Numbered from the stretch's first letter, positions 1 to 11,578 are shown. The stretch: DNA of 64,000 nucleotides from Elymus sibiricus (GCA_039707655.1 CM077666.1:397997886-398061885); one strand, 5' to 3'. The notes: generated from the letters alone by a model not told the origin. Numbers and translations are program-made.

Positions 1-1041
1 CTCAAATACATGTGTGGGTACATAGACAACACTGTGTCCCTAGTAAGCCTCTAGTTGACTAGCTTGTTGATCAAAGATGGTTAAGGTTTCCTAGCCATGG
101 ACATGAGATGTCATTTGATAACGGGATCACATCATTAGGAGAATGATGTGATGGACAAGACCCAAACTGTAAACGTAGCATTTGATCGTGTCAGTTTATT
201 GCTATTGTTTTCTGCATGTCAAGTATCTGTTCCTTTGACCATGAGATCATGCAACTCACTGACACCGGAGGAATACCTTGTGTGTATCAAACGTCGCAAC
301 GTAACTGGGTGACTATAAAGGTGCTCTACAGGTATCTCCGAGGGTGTCTGTTGGGTTGGCATGGATCAAGACTGGGATTTGTTACTCCGTATGACGGAGA
401 GGTATCTCAGGGCCCACTCGGTAATACAACATCACAATGAGCCTTGCAAGCAATGTGACTAAAGTGTTAGCCACGAGATCTTGTATTACGGAACGAGTAA
501 AGAGACTTGCCGGTAACGAGATTGAACTAGGTATAGTGATACCGACGATCGAATCTCGGGCAAGTAACATACCGAAGAACAAAGGGAACAGCATACGGGA
601 TTAACTGAATCCTTGACATAGAGGTTCGACCGATAAAGATCTTCGTAGAATATGTAGGAGCCAATATGGGCATCCAGGTCCCGCTATTGGTTATTGGCCG
701 TAGAGGTGTCTCGGTCATGTCTACATAGTTCTCGAACCCGCAGGGTCTACACACTTAACGTTTGGTGACGATTAGTATAATTGAGTTATTATGTTGGTGA
801 CCGAAAGTTGTTCGGAGTCCCGGATAAGATCCCGGACATGGCGAGGATCTCCGGAATAGTCCGGAGGTAAAGATTGATATATGTGATAATAGTGTTTTGA
901 TCTCTGGAAGGGTTCCGGAGTTCACCGGAAGGGGTTCCGGATGTTTACCGAAGTGTTCGGGTGCAGCAACACTTTATGTGAGCCAAAGGGATAAAACCCA
1001 CAAGGTATTGGAAAGTGCAAAAGTAGTTTTGCTGCCGCGTA

Positions 1042-1154
1042 AGCGGTACTACCGCTTGGTGAAGCGGTACTACCGCCCGAGCGGTACTACCGCTTGTGTG
1101 AAGCGGTACTACCGCCCAAGCGGTACTACCGCTTGTGTGAAGCGGTACTACCGC
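1042..1154 (+). repeat. U3 array of six GCGGTACTACCGC palindromes (5' LTR)
   Basis: Six copies of the 13-base quasi-palindrome GCGGTACTACCGC are spaced by short linkers such as TTGTGTGAA and CCAA. They end about 130 bases before the TATA box. The same array lies at 8043-8155 in the 3' LTR, where the third copy reads ACCAC, the only LTR difference seen. Position and symmetry suggest a U3 regulatory module; no binding factor is known to me. Confidence 0.85.
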
Positions 1155-1283
1155 TTGTGCGCGGCTGTGCGCGGTTCGGCAGGGATCCGAGTTGGACTCT
1201 TTCCCTGCGGGCCAAACCGACCTTGTGCGGGCAAAACCGACCCGGAGGAGGCTTTTACTCCAAGTTTAGACCCCAAGGCTCAA

Positions 1284-1293
1284 CATATAAATA
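1284..1293 (+). promoter_or_regulatory. TATA box of the Angela-like LTR
   Basis: ATATAAATAG followed by AGGGGCAGG is a canonical plant TATA context, placed about 130 bases after the palindrome array. It is the likely core promoter for the genomic transcript. The identical site is at 8285-8294 in the 3' LTR. Confidence 0.75.
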
Positions 1294-1760
1294 GAGGGGC
1301 AGGGCTAGCACACGGGATACATCAGGATTTCCCAAGCCGTGTGCCGGCAACCCTAGCCCTCTAGTTCCTCCGTCATAATCTCCGTAGTGCTTGGCGAAGC
1401 CCTGCAGAGATTGTTCCTCACCACCATCACCACGCCGTCGTGCTGCTGGAACTCAACCACTACTTCACCATCGCTCGCTGGATCGAGGAGGTGAAGGCGT
1501 CATCAAGCCGTACGTGTGTTGAGCGCGGAGGTGCCGTCCGTTCGGCACTAGATCGGAAGGATCGTGATTGGATCGCGGGACGCTCGGCGATTTGGATCGC
1601 GAAGACGTTCGACTACATCAACCGCGTTTATTAACGCTTCCGCTTAGCGATCTACAAGGGTATGTAGATTCACTCTCCCTCTCGTAGATGCTCATCACCA
1701 TGGATAGATCTTATGTGTGCGTAGGAAAATTTTTGTTTCCCATGCAACGTTCCCCAACAG

Positions 1761-1773
1761 TGGCATCATGAGC
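1761..1773 (+). other. Primer-binding site (initiator-Met tRNA type, degenerate)
   Basis: TGGCATCATGAGC begins two bases after the LTR end. It resembles the usual TGGTATCAGAGC complement of initiator-methionine tRNA with one substitution and one extra base. Confidence 0.75.
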
Positions 1774-3035
1774 TAGGTCTATGCGTAGATGAGATCTCGA
1801 GTAGAACACAAACGAGTTGTGGGCGTGGGTGTATACATATTGCTTGCCGTTACTAGTTGATACTTGATTCAGCGGCATTGTGAGATGAAGCGGCCCGGAC
1901 CGACATTACGCGTACGCTTACGCGAGACTGGTTTTACCGCTGCGTGCACTTGTTGCATAAAGGTGACTGGCGGGTGTCTGTCTCTCTCACTTTAGTTGAA
2001 TCGGTTCAATGAAGAGGGTTCTTTTAGAAGATCAAAAAGCAATCACTACACCACGTTGTGGTTTTGCGTAGGTAAGAACGGTTCTTGCAAACCCGTAGCA
2101 GCCACGTAAAATTTGCAACAACAATTAGAGGACGTCTAACTTGTTTTTGCAGGGTATGTTGTGATGTGATATGGCCAATTACATGATGAGATATATGTGA
2201 TGTATGAGATGATCATGTGATGTATAGAATATCACGACTTGCATGTCGATGAGTACGGCAACTGGCAGGAGCCATAGAGTTGTCTTTAATTATTGTATGA
2301 CCTGCGTGTCAATCATTAAGCGCTATGTAATGCTTTACTTTATCGCTAAACGTTAGCTATAGTCGTGGAAGCAACAGTCGGCGCGACAACCTTATGGCGA
2401 CACGTTGATGGAGATCAAGATGATGGAGATCATGGTGTCATGCCGGTGACGATGGAGATCATGCCGGTGCTTTGGAGATGGAGATCAAAAGCACAAGTTC
2501 ATGGCCATATCATGTCACTTATGATTTGCATGTGATGTTAATCCTTTTATGCATCTTATTTTGCTTAGGACGACGGTAGCATTATAAGGTGATCCCTCAC
2601 TTAAATTTCAAGATAAATTGTGTTCTCCCCAAGTGTGCACCGTTGCGAAAGTTCGTCGTTTCGAGACACGCCGTGATGATCGGGTGTGATAGACTCTACG
2701 TTCGCATACAACGGGTGTAAGCCATGTTACACGTGCGGAACACTCGGGTTAAACTTGACGAGCCTAGCATGTACAGACATGGCCTCGGAACACAAGAGAC
2801 CGAAAGGTCGAACATGAGTCATATAGTAGATATGATCAACATGAAGATGTTCACCATTGAAACCACCTCAACTCACGTGATGATCGGACTTGAGTTGGTG
2901 GATTTGGATCATGTTACACTCGAATGATCGGAGGGATGTCAATTTGAGTGGGAGTTTTTTAAATAATATGATTAACTAAACTCATTATCTAGAACAATAG
3001 TCTAAGTTGTCTTTGCTATATTTATGTTGTAGATC
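1774..3035 (+). other. Untranslated leader of the Angela-like element
   Basis: About 1.26 kb between primer-binding site and gag start. It contains repeated GATGGAGATCA/CATG-type words (about 2400-2490). A 67-codon frame at 2724-2927 has no recognisable similarity. Long leaders of this kind are normal for the BARE/Angela group. Confidence 0.7.
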
Positions 3036-6000
3036 ATGGCTCGCGCAGTAGCACCCCTGAATTTTAATGCGTTCCTAGAGAAAGCTAAGTTGAAAGATGA
3101 TGGAAGTAACTTTGTGGACTGGGCCCGTAATCTAAGGATTATCCTTACGGCTTCCCAGAAGGCTTATGTCCTTGATGCACCGCTTGGTGATCCACCCACT
3201 CCAGTTGAGTCTCTAGACGTTGTGAACGCCTGGCAGGCTCGTTCTGATGATTACTCAATAGTTCAATGTGCAATGTTGTATGGCTTAGAACCGGGACTTC
3301 AAAGACGTTTTGAACGTCATGGAGCATATGAGATGTTCCAGGAGTTGAAGTTTATCTTTCAGAAGAATGCCCGGATCGAGAGATATGAGATCTCCGATAA
3401 GTTCTATGCTTGCAAGATGGAGGAGAACGGGTCTATCAGTGATCACGTGCTCAGAATGTCTGGGTACTCCACCCGTCTGGCTGAGTTAGGGATGCCCCTT
3501 CCGCCAGAGGCTATCACTGACAGAGTTCTTCAATCATTGCCACCTAGCTACAAGAGCTTCGTGTTGAACTATAACATGCACGGGATGAACAAGTCAGTCG
3601 CCGAGCTGTTTGCGATGCTGAAAACCGCTGAGTCTGAAATTCAGAAGGAGCATCAAGTGTTGATGGTCAATAAAACCACTAGTTTCAAGAAAAATGGCAA
3701 GGGTAAGAAGGGTAACTCCAAGCAGAGTGGCAAAGCAGTTGCTCCTCTCGTGAAGAAACCCAAGGCTGGACCCAAACCAGAAACTGTGTGTTTTCATTGC
3801 AAGGGAAATGGACACTGGAAGCGGAATTGCCCCAAGTATTTGGCTGACAAGAAGGCGGCCAACAACAAACAAGGTATATATGATATACATGTTATTGATG
3901 TGTACCTTACCAACTCTCGTTGTAGTGCCTGGGTATTTGATACCGGTGCGGTTGCTCATATTTGCAACTCAAAACAGGAACTGCGGAATAGACGGAGGCT
4001 GGCAAAGGACGAAGTGACGATGCGCGTGGGAAATGGTTCCAAGGTTGATGTGATCGCCGTCGGCACGCTCGCTCTTCGATTACCATCGGGATTAGTGATG
4101 AACCTGAATAATTGTTATTTAGTGCCTGCGTTAAGCATGAACATTATATCTGGATCTTGTTTATTGCGAGACGGTTACTCATTTAAATCAAAGAATAATG
4201 GTTGTTCTATTTATATGAGTAATATCTTTTATGGTCATGCACCCGATGTGAGGGGTTTATTCTTATTGAATCTCGATAGTAATGATACACATGTTCATAA
4301 CATTGATGCCAAAAGATGTAGAATTGATAATGATAATACCACTTTCTTGTGGCACTGCCGTTTAGGTCATATTGGCGTAAAACGCATGAGGAAGCTCCAT
4401 GTTGATGGACTTTTGGAGTCACTTGATTTTGAATCACTTGACACATGTGAGCCATGCCTCATGGGCAAGATGACTAAAACGCCGTTCTCTGGAATAATAG
4501 AACGGGCAAGTGACTTATTGGAAATCATACATACTGATGTGTGCGGTCCGATGAGTATTGAGGCGCGCGGTGGTTATCGTTACTTTCTCACCTTCACTGA
4601 TGACTTAAGTAGATATGGGTATATTTACTTAATGAAACACAAGTCTGAAACATTTGAAAAGTTCAAACAATTTCAGAGTGAAGTTGAGAATCATCGTAAC
4701 AAGAAGATTAAATTCCTACGATCTGATCGAGGAGGAGAATATCTGAGTTATGAGTTTGGCAGTCACTTAAGACAGTGTGGAATTGTTTCACAATTGACAC
4801 CGCCTGGAACACCACAGCGTAATGGTGTGTCCGAACGTCGTAATCGAACCTTATTGGATATGGTGCGATCTATGATGTCTCTTGCCGATTTGCCACTATC
4901 GTTTTGGGGTTATGCATTAGAGACAGCTGCATTCACTTTAAATAGGGCACCATCGAAATCCGTTGAGACGACGCCATATGAACTTTGGTTTGACAAGAAG
5001 CCAAAGCTGTCGTTTCTTAAAGTTTGGGGATGTGATGCTTATGTCAAAAAGCTTCAGCCTGAAAAGCTGGAACCCAAAGCGGAGAAATGCGTCTTCATAG
5101 GATACCCAAAAGAGACAGTTGGGTATACCTTCTACCTCAGATCCGAAGGCAAAGTGTTTGTCGCTAAAAACGGAACATTTCTTGAGAAGGAGTTTCTCTC
5201 GAAAGAATTGAGTGGGAGGAAGATAGAACTTGATGAGGTTGTTGAACCTTTACTTCAACCTGAGAGTAGCGCAGCGCAGAAAGTTGTTTCTGTGGAGCCT
5301 ACATTAGCTGGAGAGGAAGTTAATGATGATGATCATGAAGCTTTGGATCAAGTTGCTATCGAACCTCGTAGGTCGACAAGGACGCGTACTGCTCCCGAGT
5401 GGTACGGCAACCCTGTCTTAGACATCATGTTGTTAGACAACGATGAACCTATGAGCTATGGAGAAGCGATGATGAGCCCGGATTCCAAGAAGTGGTTAGA
5501 GGCCATGAAATCCGAGATGGGATCCATGTATGAAAACAAAGTATGGACTTTGGAAGTATTACCTGAAGGGCGTAAGGCCATTCAGAACAAATGGATCTTT
5601 AAGAGGAAGACGGACGCGGACGGTAATGTCACCGTCTATAAAGCTCGACTTGTGGCAAAGGGTTTTTCACAAGTTCAAGGAGTTGACTACGATGAGACCT
5701 TCTCACCCGTAGCGATGCTTAAGTCCGTCAGAATCATGCAAGCATCTCAGAGTTGGAATCTTCGTTTTGATGAGGTGATCAAAGCGTTCGAGTTTATACA
5801 AGTTTACGGAGAAGCTTGTATTTACAAGAAAGTGAGTGGGAGCTCTATAGCGTTTCTAATATTATATGTGGATGACATATTGCTGATTGGAAACAATATA
5901 GAAATGCTGGAAAGCGTAAAGGAATATTTGAACAAGAGTTTTTCAATGAAGGACCTAGGAGAAGCTGCTTTCATATTAGGCATCAAGATCTATAGAGATA

Positions 6001-6848
6001 GATCAAGACGTTTAATAGGACTTTCACAAAGCACATACCTTGATAAGATTTTGAAGAAGTTCAAAATGGATTAGTCCAAGAAGGGGTTCTTGCCTGTTTT
6101 GCAAGGTGTGAAGTTGAGTAAGACTCAATGCCCAGTGACTGCAGAAGATAGAGAAAAGATGAGTGTCATCCCCTATGCTTCGGCCATAGGCTCTATCATG
6201 TATGCAATGCTGTGCACAAGACCCGATGTCAGCCTTGCCATAAGTATGGTCGGAAGGTTTCAAAGTGATCCAGGAATGGAACACTGGACGGCGGTCAAGA
6301 ATATCCTGAAGTACCTGAAAAGGACTAAGGACATGTTTCTCGTTTATGGAGGTGATCAAGAGCTCGTCGTAAAGGGTTACGTCGATGCAAGCTTTGACAC
6401 TGATCCGGATGACTCTAAGTCGCAAACCGGATACGTATTTATTCTTAATGGGGGTGCGGTTAGCTGGTACAGTTCCAAGCAAAGCGTGGTAGCTGATTCT
6501 ACATGCGAAGCGGAGTACATCGCTGCCTCGGAGGCGGCGAAGGAAAGTGTCTGGATGAAGGAGTTCATGACAGATCTTGGAGTAGTGCCTAGTGCACTTA
6601 ACCCAATGACTCTGTTTTGTGATAATACTGGTGCCATTGCTCTAGCCAAGGAACCAAGATTTCACAAGAGGACCAGACACATAAAACGACGTTTCAATTC
6701 CATCCGCGATTACATCAAGGAGGACGACATAAATATTTGCAAAGTACACACGGATCTAAATGTTGCAGATCCGATGACTAAACCTCTTCCAAGGGCTAAA
6801 CATGAACAACACCAGAACTGCATGGGTGTTCGATTCATTACAATGTAA
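3036..6848 (+). pseudogene. Copia gag-pol polyprotein, RT-deleted and with an in-frame stop
   Basis: One frame encodes, in order: a Copia gag domain; a CCHC zinc knuckle (CFHCKGNGHWKRNC, about residues 252-265); an aspartic protease (DTGA, about 302); the integrase zinc region (HCRLGH, about 440) and the DDE core (D in DVCGP about 501, D in DRGGEY about 565, E in SERRNRT about 600); then reverse transcriptase with YVDDILL (about 944) and RNase H. Two lesions are visible. Near 5738 the frame jumps from the start of the RT fingers straight to the segment before YVDD, losing roughly 60 codons that in Copia elements include the first catalytic aspartate (the DVKTAFLNG motif). A TAG at 6072-6074 separates RT from RNase H; the same frame continues to 6848. 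A working RT is therefore not encoded here. Confidence 0.93.
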
Positions 6849-6884
6849 ATCACATAGTGATGTGAACTAGATTATTGACTCTAG

Positions 6885-6898
6885 TGCAAGTGGGAGAC
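6885..6898 (+). other. Polypurine tract of the Angela-like element
   Basis: The purine-rich AAGTGGGAGAC stretch lies immediately before the 3' LTR, where plus-strand DNA synthesis is primed. Confidence 0.75.
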
Positions 6899-8760
6899 TG
6901 TTGGAAATATGCCCTAGAGGCAATAATAAATTGGTTATTATTATATTTCCTTGTTCATGATAATCGTTTATTATCCATGCTATAATTGTATTGATTGGAA
7001 ACTCAAATACATGTGTGGGTACATAGACAACACTGTGTCCCTAGTAAGCCTCTAGTTGACTAGCTTGTTGATCAAAGATGGTTAAGGTTTCCTAGCCATG
7101 GACATGAGATGTCATTTGATAACGGGATCACATCATTAGGAGAATGATGTGATGGACAAGACCCAAACTGTAAACGTAGCATTTGATCGTGTCAGTTTAT
7201 TGCTATTGTTTTCTGCATGTCAAGTATCTGTTCCTTTGACCATGAGATCATGCAACTCACTGACACCGGAGGAATACCTTGTGTGTATCAAACGTCGCAA
7301 CGTAACTGGGTGACTATAAAGGTGCTCTACAGGTATCTCCGAGGGTGTCTGTTGGGTTGGCATGGATCAAGACTGGGATTTGTTACTCCGTATGACGGAG
7401 AGGTATCTCAGGGCCCACTCGGTAATACAACATCACAATGAGCCTTGCAAGCAATGTGACTAAAGTGTTAGCCACGAGATCTTGTATTACGGAACGAGTA
7501 AAGAGACTTGCCGGTAACGAGATTGAACTAGGTATAGTGATACCGACGATCGAATCTCGGGCAAGTAACATACCGAAGAACAAAGGGAACAGCATACGGG
7601 ATTAACTGAATCCTTGACATAGAGGTTCGACCGATAAAGATCTTCGTAGAATATGTAGGAGCCAATATGGGCATCCAGGTCCCGCTATTGGTTATTGGCC
7701 GTAGAGGTGTCTCGGTCATGTCTACATAGTTCTCGAACCCGCAGGGTCTACACACTTAACGTTTGGTGACGATTAGTATAATTGAGTTATTATGTTGGTG
7801 ACCGAAAGTTGTTCGGAGTCCCGGATAAGATCCCGGACATGGCGAGGATCTCCGGAATAGTCCGGAGGTAAAGATTGATATATGTGATAATAGTGTTTTG
7901 ATCTCTGGAAGGGTTCCGGAGTTCACCGGAAGGGGTTCCGGATGTTTACCGAAGTGTTCGGGTGCAGCAACACTTTATGTGAGCCAAAGGGATAAAACCC
8001 ACAAGGTATTGGAAAGTGCAAAAGTAGTTTTGCTGCCGCGTAAGCGGTACTACCGCTTGGTGAAGCGGTACTACCGCCCGAGCGGTACTACCACTTGTGT
8101 GAAGCGGTACTACCGCCCAAGCGGTACTACCGCTTGTGTGAAGCGGTACTACCGCTTGTGCGCGGCTGTGCGCGGTTCGGCAGGGATCCGAGTTGGACTC
8201 TTTCCCTGCGGGCCAAACCGACCTTGTGCGGGCAAAACCGACCCGGAGGAGGCTTTTACTCCAAGTTTAGACCCCAAGGCTCAACATATAAATAGAGGGG
8301 CAGGGCTAGCACACGGGATACATCAGGATTTCCCAAGCCGTGTGCCGGCAACCCTAGCCCTCTAGTTCCTCCGTCATAATCTCCGTAGTGCTTGGCGAAG
8401 CCCTGCAGAGATTGTTCCTCACCACCATCACCACGCCGTCGTGCTGCTGGAACTCAACCACTACTTCACCATCGCTCGCTGGATCGAGGAGGTGAAGGCG
8501 TCATCAAGCCGTACGTGTGTTGAGCGCGGAGGTGCCGTCCGTTCGGCACTAGATCGGAAGGATCGTGATTGGATCGCGGGACGCTCGGCGATTTGGATCG
8601 CGAAGACGTTCGACTACATCAACCGCGTTTATTAACGCTTCCGCTTAGCGATCTACAAGGGTATGTAGATTCACTCTCCCTCTCGTAGATGCTCATCACC
8701 ATGGATAGATCTTATGTGTGCGTAGGAAAATTTTTGTTTCCCATGCAACGTTCCCCAACA
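6899..8760 (+). repeat. 3' LTR of the Angela-like element (complete, 1862 bp)
   Basis: Runs from TGTTGGAAATATGCC to CCCCAACA. It holds the same palindrome array (8043-8155, third copy mutated) and TATA box (8285-8294) as the 5' LTR. The single mismatch is a CpG-to-CpA change, typical of methylated-cytosine decay. Confidence 0.96.
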
Positions 8761-9001
8761 CATCTTTACTCCTCCTTTTCCTGCGCCTCTCCATCACACA
8801 CACTTGCATGCATGCAAGGCAGCGGATTGGTGGAGAAGGGCGGCCGTTGGAGTGACGCGCCGGGCCAGGGGGCGCAGGGCGCGGGATTGGCGATCGTGGG
8901 CGGTTGCTGGAGTAATGTGCCCGGCCAGAGCGCAGGTCGTGGGATTGGCGAACGTGGGCGGCCGCCCGAAGACGGTGAGGAGCCAGCTCTCATACTCCCC
9001 C

Positions 9002-9008
9002 TATAAAG
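9002..9008 (+). promoter_or_regulatory. TATA box of the antisense B3-like gene
   Basis: TATAAAG, preceded by a C-rich tract, lies 102 bases before the proposed ATG at 9110. It is on the strand opposite to the host gypsy element, so it would drive an independent antisense transcript. Confidence 0.6.
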
Positions 9009-9109
9009 AGGGGACTGCGGGATGCGATGCTCACTCATCTCTTTCTGCCTCAATCTCCAGCAATTGTTGCCTCTTTCTTGTATCTTCTTCCTCCTCATCC
9101 GACGATGGC

Positions 9110-9752
9110 ATGGCGAGGGGAAGGGGTCGCGGTCGTGCTTCCGCCACCGCGGCGAGAGCTTCTTCTCGGCTCCAAGCTCATGCTTCGGCTGCTGCTGCGG
9201 AGGCTGGCTCCAGTGCTCAAGGGAGGGCCATGGCCCATGGCCGTGGGCGATGCGGCGCCCGTGGTCGGGGCGGCCACATCGGGGCGCTTGCCGCTCCGTC
9301 TTTGGCCCTTCCTCCACCGGCAGAAGGCCACACGGTGGATACGGCGGAGGAGTTCGTCTTGGAGCTGCGCGACCAGCTGCGGAGCTGGCTGCGGCTCCCT
9401 CGCCCTTTTGCTAGGGAGATGGAAGGCTGCCACCTGCACGGCTTATGGCCCGGTCCGGGTGACCGTTGAGACTTCCAACAACGGCATCATGTACCTCACG
9501 CGCGGGTGGAAATCCTTTGCCCGTGCCCGTTGTCTGGGGCAGGGGCACCTCCTTCACTTCATGCTGGGTGGACCAGACATGCTCGTCGTGAAGTTCTTCG
9601 GGGCTTCAGGCGCTCGTCTGGAGTGCTGCATGGAGAGCTCGAGCGACAGCGACACCGCTTCCTCCAGCGATGCTGAGGATGACGATGATGATGGCGATGA
9701 CGACGGCTCTCCGGGCGTGAAGATTGAAGACGACGGCGAAGAGTCTGGCTGA
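9110..9752 (+). pseudogene. B3-domain-like protein, antisense ORF of the gypsy element, frameshifted
   Basis: From the ATG at 9110 the frame encodes an Arg/Gly-rich N-terminus (MARGRGRGR), an Ala/Ser-rich linker, then FVLELRDQLRSWLRLPRPF and EMEGCHLHGLW, resembling the start of a plant B3 DNA-binding fold. Near 9445-9465 the similarity moves to another frame (VRVTVE, then YLTRGWKSFARARCL, LHFML, MLVVKFFG), which matches the second half of a B3 domain: GW-F, L-GD-like and F-V-F strands. That frame ends at 9752 after an acidic Ser/Asp tail. One small indel therefore breaks an otherwise complete gene of about 210 codons. A TATA box upstream and AATAAA at 9909 downstream complete a transcription unit. 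B3 proteins are plant DNA-binding factors; activity of this one is unproven. The B3 assignment rests on pattern reading, not a profile search. Confidence 0.6.
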
Positions 9753-9908
9753 TCGCCGGGAGCACCATCATCTGGCCTTTTGGGAACAAGCCGGACTCCG
9801 CCTAGGAGCCCCTTTTGCCCTCTTCGCACTCGAGATAAACCCTGGCAAAGTGCCGATGAAAATGTAATCGAGTACCTTTTCAATGAATATCTAGTGTTTG
9901 CCGGGTTT

Positions 9909-9914
9909 AAATAA
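9909..9914 (+). other. Poly(A) signal of the B3-like gene
   Basis: AATAAA 157 bases after the stop, in an AT-rich stretch that follows the GC-rich gene body. Confidence 0.5.
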
Positions 9915-10114
9915 ATGCATGATGTTTCCCTTGTTTTATTTTGCCTTTGTATGATTGTGTTCCCTACGCTCATTGGAAGCTTGCCGGTGCGCACACTTGC
10001 CACGAGCGCTTCGAGGAACGGGTCCTTAGCAGCCTGCTGGAAGTGCCACCGCCAGCAAGGTAACTCGCCAGGTCAGAACGCAGCTGCTAGGCTTGCCGAG
10101 CGGACTTGAGGCAA

Positions 10115-10610
10115 GCTAGAGCGCAGACCGATCGCGACAAGGTTCCTCTCGCATGCAGGTTTCTCATACATAGCACATAATTGTTCAAGGGAAATTGCGA
10201 ATGTAACAAGGAAAAGTTTTCAAAGTTTTTCAACTTATCTTTTCCTTGCGTTGCTTCTCTTGTTGTATGAAATGATCTCTTGAATGTCATTAGAAATGGT
10301 ACCCGTCTCCACCCCCACCCCCCCACCCCCCGTGAAACTTGCGCGCAAGGGATCCTTCTGTCCTTTAAGAAGAAAGAAGAGAAAAAAAAGTGGGTTGGGA
10401 ACCTTGACGGTCCAACAGTCGCTCCACACAAACTAAGGTGTAAGTCACAATCATCACATGTATCACATATAGAACGAATATGTACAAGGAGTTGCGAAAT
10501 ACTTAGCTTTACTATGCACATGATCTGCGCCTGGCTTTGTAAAAAGGGTTACATGTCTTGCCGACAAAGCTCGTACAAAAGGGGTTGCCGGGAGGCCCGA
10601 CAACTGTGCC
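10115..10610. other. 3' non-coding region of the gypsy element
   Basis: No gene seen. It includes a C-rich tract at about 10308-10330 (G-rich on the element's own strand), which could be a polypurine tract, although no LTR follows it. Confidence 0.45.
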
Positions 10611-10795
10611 TTACGGGTAGAACTTGCGAAGATGTTCAATATTCCATGAGTTTTGCACTGGGGTGCCATCTTCGGTCTCCAGACGGACTGCGCCAGGTCT
10701 GGTGACTCGTGCTACCCGATAAGGGCCTTCCCACTTCGGCATCAACTTGTTTGATCCCTTGGCGGACTGAACGCGCCGAAGAACAAGGTCGCCTT
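10611..10795 (-). pseudogene. Integrase C-terminus of the Tat-type gypsy element
   Basis: Minus-strand frame with KGDLVLRR, KWEGPYRV, PGAVRLE and a final EHLRKFYP before a TAA at 10611-10613, the standard end of a plant gypsy polyprotein. It is cut off from the integrase core (20542-21285) by the Sirevirus-like insertion. The five-base duplication GCCTT lies at the break on both sides, and removing the insert and one duplicate keeps the reading frame. Confidence 0.9.
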
Positions 10796-11129
10796 TGAAA
10801 GCACATTTGCTCCCTTGGTGGTTTTGGTAATTCATAACAACATATATCTCATTGAACTAATGTCCATTCAAGATTAAGATTTCAGGATGTTCAATGATTG
10901 GCATGGCATGGACTAGAGACGTGGACCCCTCAAAATGCTCGGGACAAGGATTGGCAAAAGATCAAGAATCTACATTTTTGGTTTAGTGATCCAAGATCAC
11001 ATTGAGTCCATAGGAAAGCCAATACTAAAAGGGGATGAGGTGTTGCTTAATGGTCTTTTTGCTCAAAGTGCTTAGTGACAGTACTCCTAAACTCTCAACC
11101 ACTCTCTCTAACCAAATATGTCCAAAACC

Positions 11130-11540
11130 TACATTCCAACTCGGCCACACCGAAATTCTCTATCCGGCCCCACCGAGTTCATCCAAGACTTAGCCACTGC
11201 CAAAACCCTAACAAATCGGATCCACCGAAATGGATCTCGGTCTCACTGAGATGGCCTTGCCAACTCTCTATAATGGTTTGCACTTATTTCGGTCTCACCG
11301 AGTTTTGCAAATCGGTCTCACCGAGATGGCTTGCCAACTCTCTGTTGCCTTATTGCTTCACTTCGGTCCTACCGAGTTGATGCAATCGGTGCCACCGAGA
11401 TGAGGTTTGCCCTAGCCATTGCACTTCGGTCCATCCGAGTTGTTCGTATCGGTCCCGCCGAGATTCCTAAAGTTCATATCTTTTACACAGTTCGGTGCTA
11501 CCGAGATTGTCATTTTGGTGCCACCGAGTTGAGTCAAAAG
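11130..11540 (+). repeat. U3 array of CGGT-N-ACCG quasi-palindromes
   Basis: Repeated words such as TCGGTCTCACCGAGT, TCGGTGCCACCGAGA and TCGGTCCTACCGAGT are spaced irregularly by 20-50 bases and stop about 30 bases before the TATA box. The 3' LTR has the same array (about 19310-19710). Similar words recur around the internal promoter at 15530-15690 and in the following intron. Confidence 0.8.
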
Positions 11541-11567
11541 TGTGTAACGGTTGGATTTTGCGTGGAG

Positions 11568-11578
11568 GCTATATATAC
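11568..11578 (+). promoter_or_regulatory. TATA box of the Sirevirus-like LTR
   Basis: GCTATATATACC follows the palindrome array; the equivalent site in the 3' LTR is near 19740. Confidence 0.7.

Larger units (their letters stand above)
1..1759 (+). repeat. 5' LTR of the Angela-like element (partial)
   Basis: Matches 7002-8760 base for base apart from one G/A difference at 1092. It ends in CCCCAACA directly before the primer-binding site. A palindrome array (1042-1154) and a TATA box (about 1284) mark the U3 region; R-U5 follows. Several reading frames of 60-155 codons occur here, but they recur identically in the other LTR and resemble no protein I know, so I do not call them genes. Confidence 0.95.
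1..8760 (+). mobile_element. Angela/BARE-like Copia LTR retrotransposon (5' end off-window)
   Basis: Two long direct repeats at a constant offset of 7001 bases bracket a Copia polyprotein, with a primer-binding site and a polypurine tract at the expected edges. The LTR starts TGTTGGAAATATGCCCTAG, the familiar Angela/WIS/BARE signature. The left LTR lacks its first 103 bases because the window begins inside it. The five bases after the element are CATCT; the partner target-site duplication lies outside the window. Reading the paired LTRs side by side I found one difference (G at 1092 against A at 8093), so the insertion is very young. The coding region is nevertheless defective (see 3036-6848). 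The 3' flank is the 3' region of the Tat-type gypsy element that this copy interrupts. Confidence 0.93.

Noticed and set aside
897..1364. 155-codon frame in both Angela LTRs, with repeated KRYYRP peptides
   Set aside because: The repeats come from the GCGGTACTACCGC array and the frame lies across U3, the TATA box and R; it recurs in every LTR copy and resembles no protein.
8804..9109. Upstream extension of the B3-like frame
   Set aside because: It crosses the TATA box at 9002 and has no similarity; the ATG at 9110 gives the sensible start.
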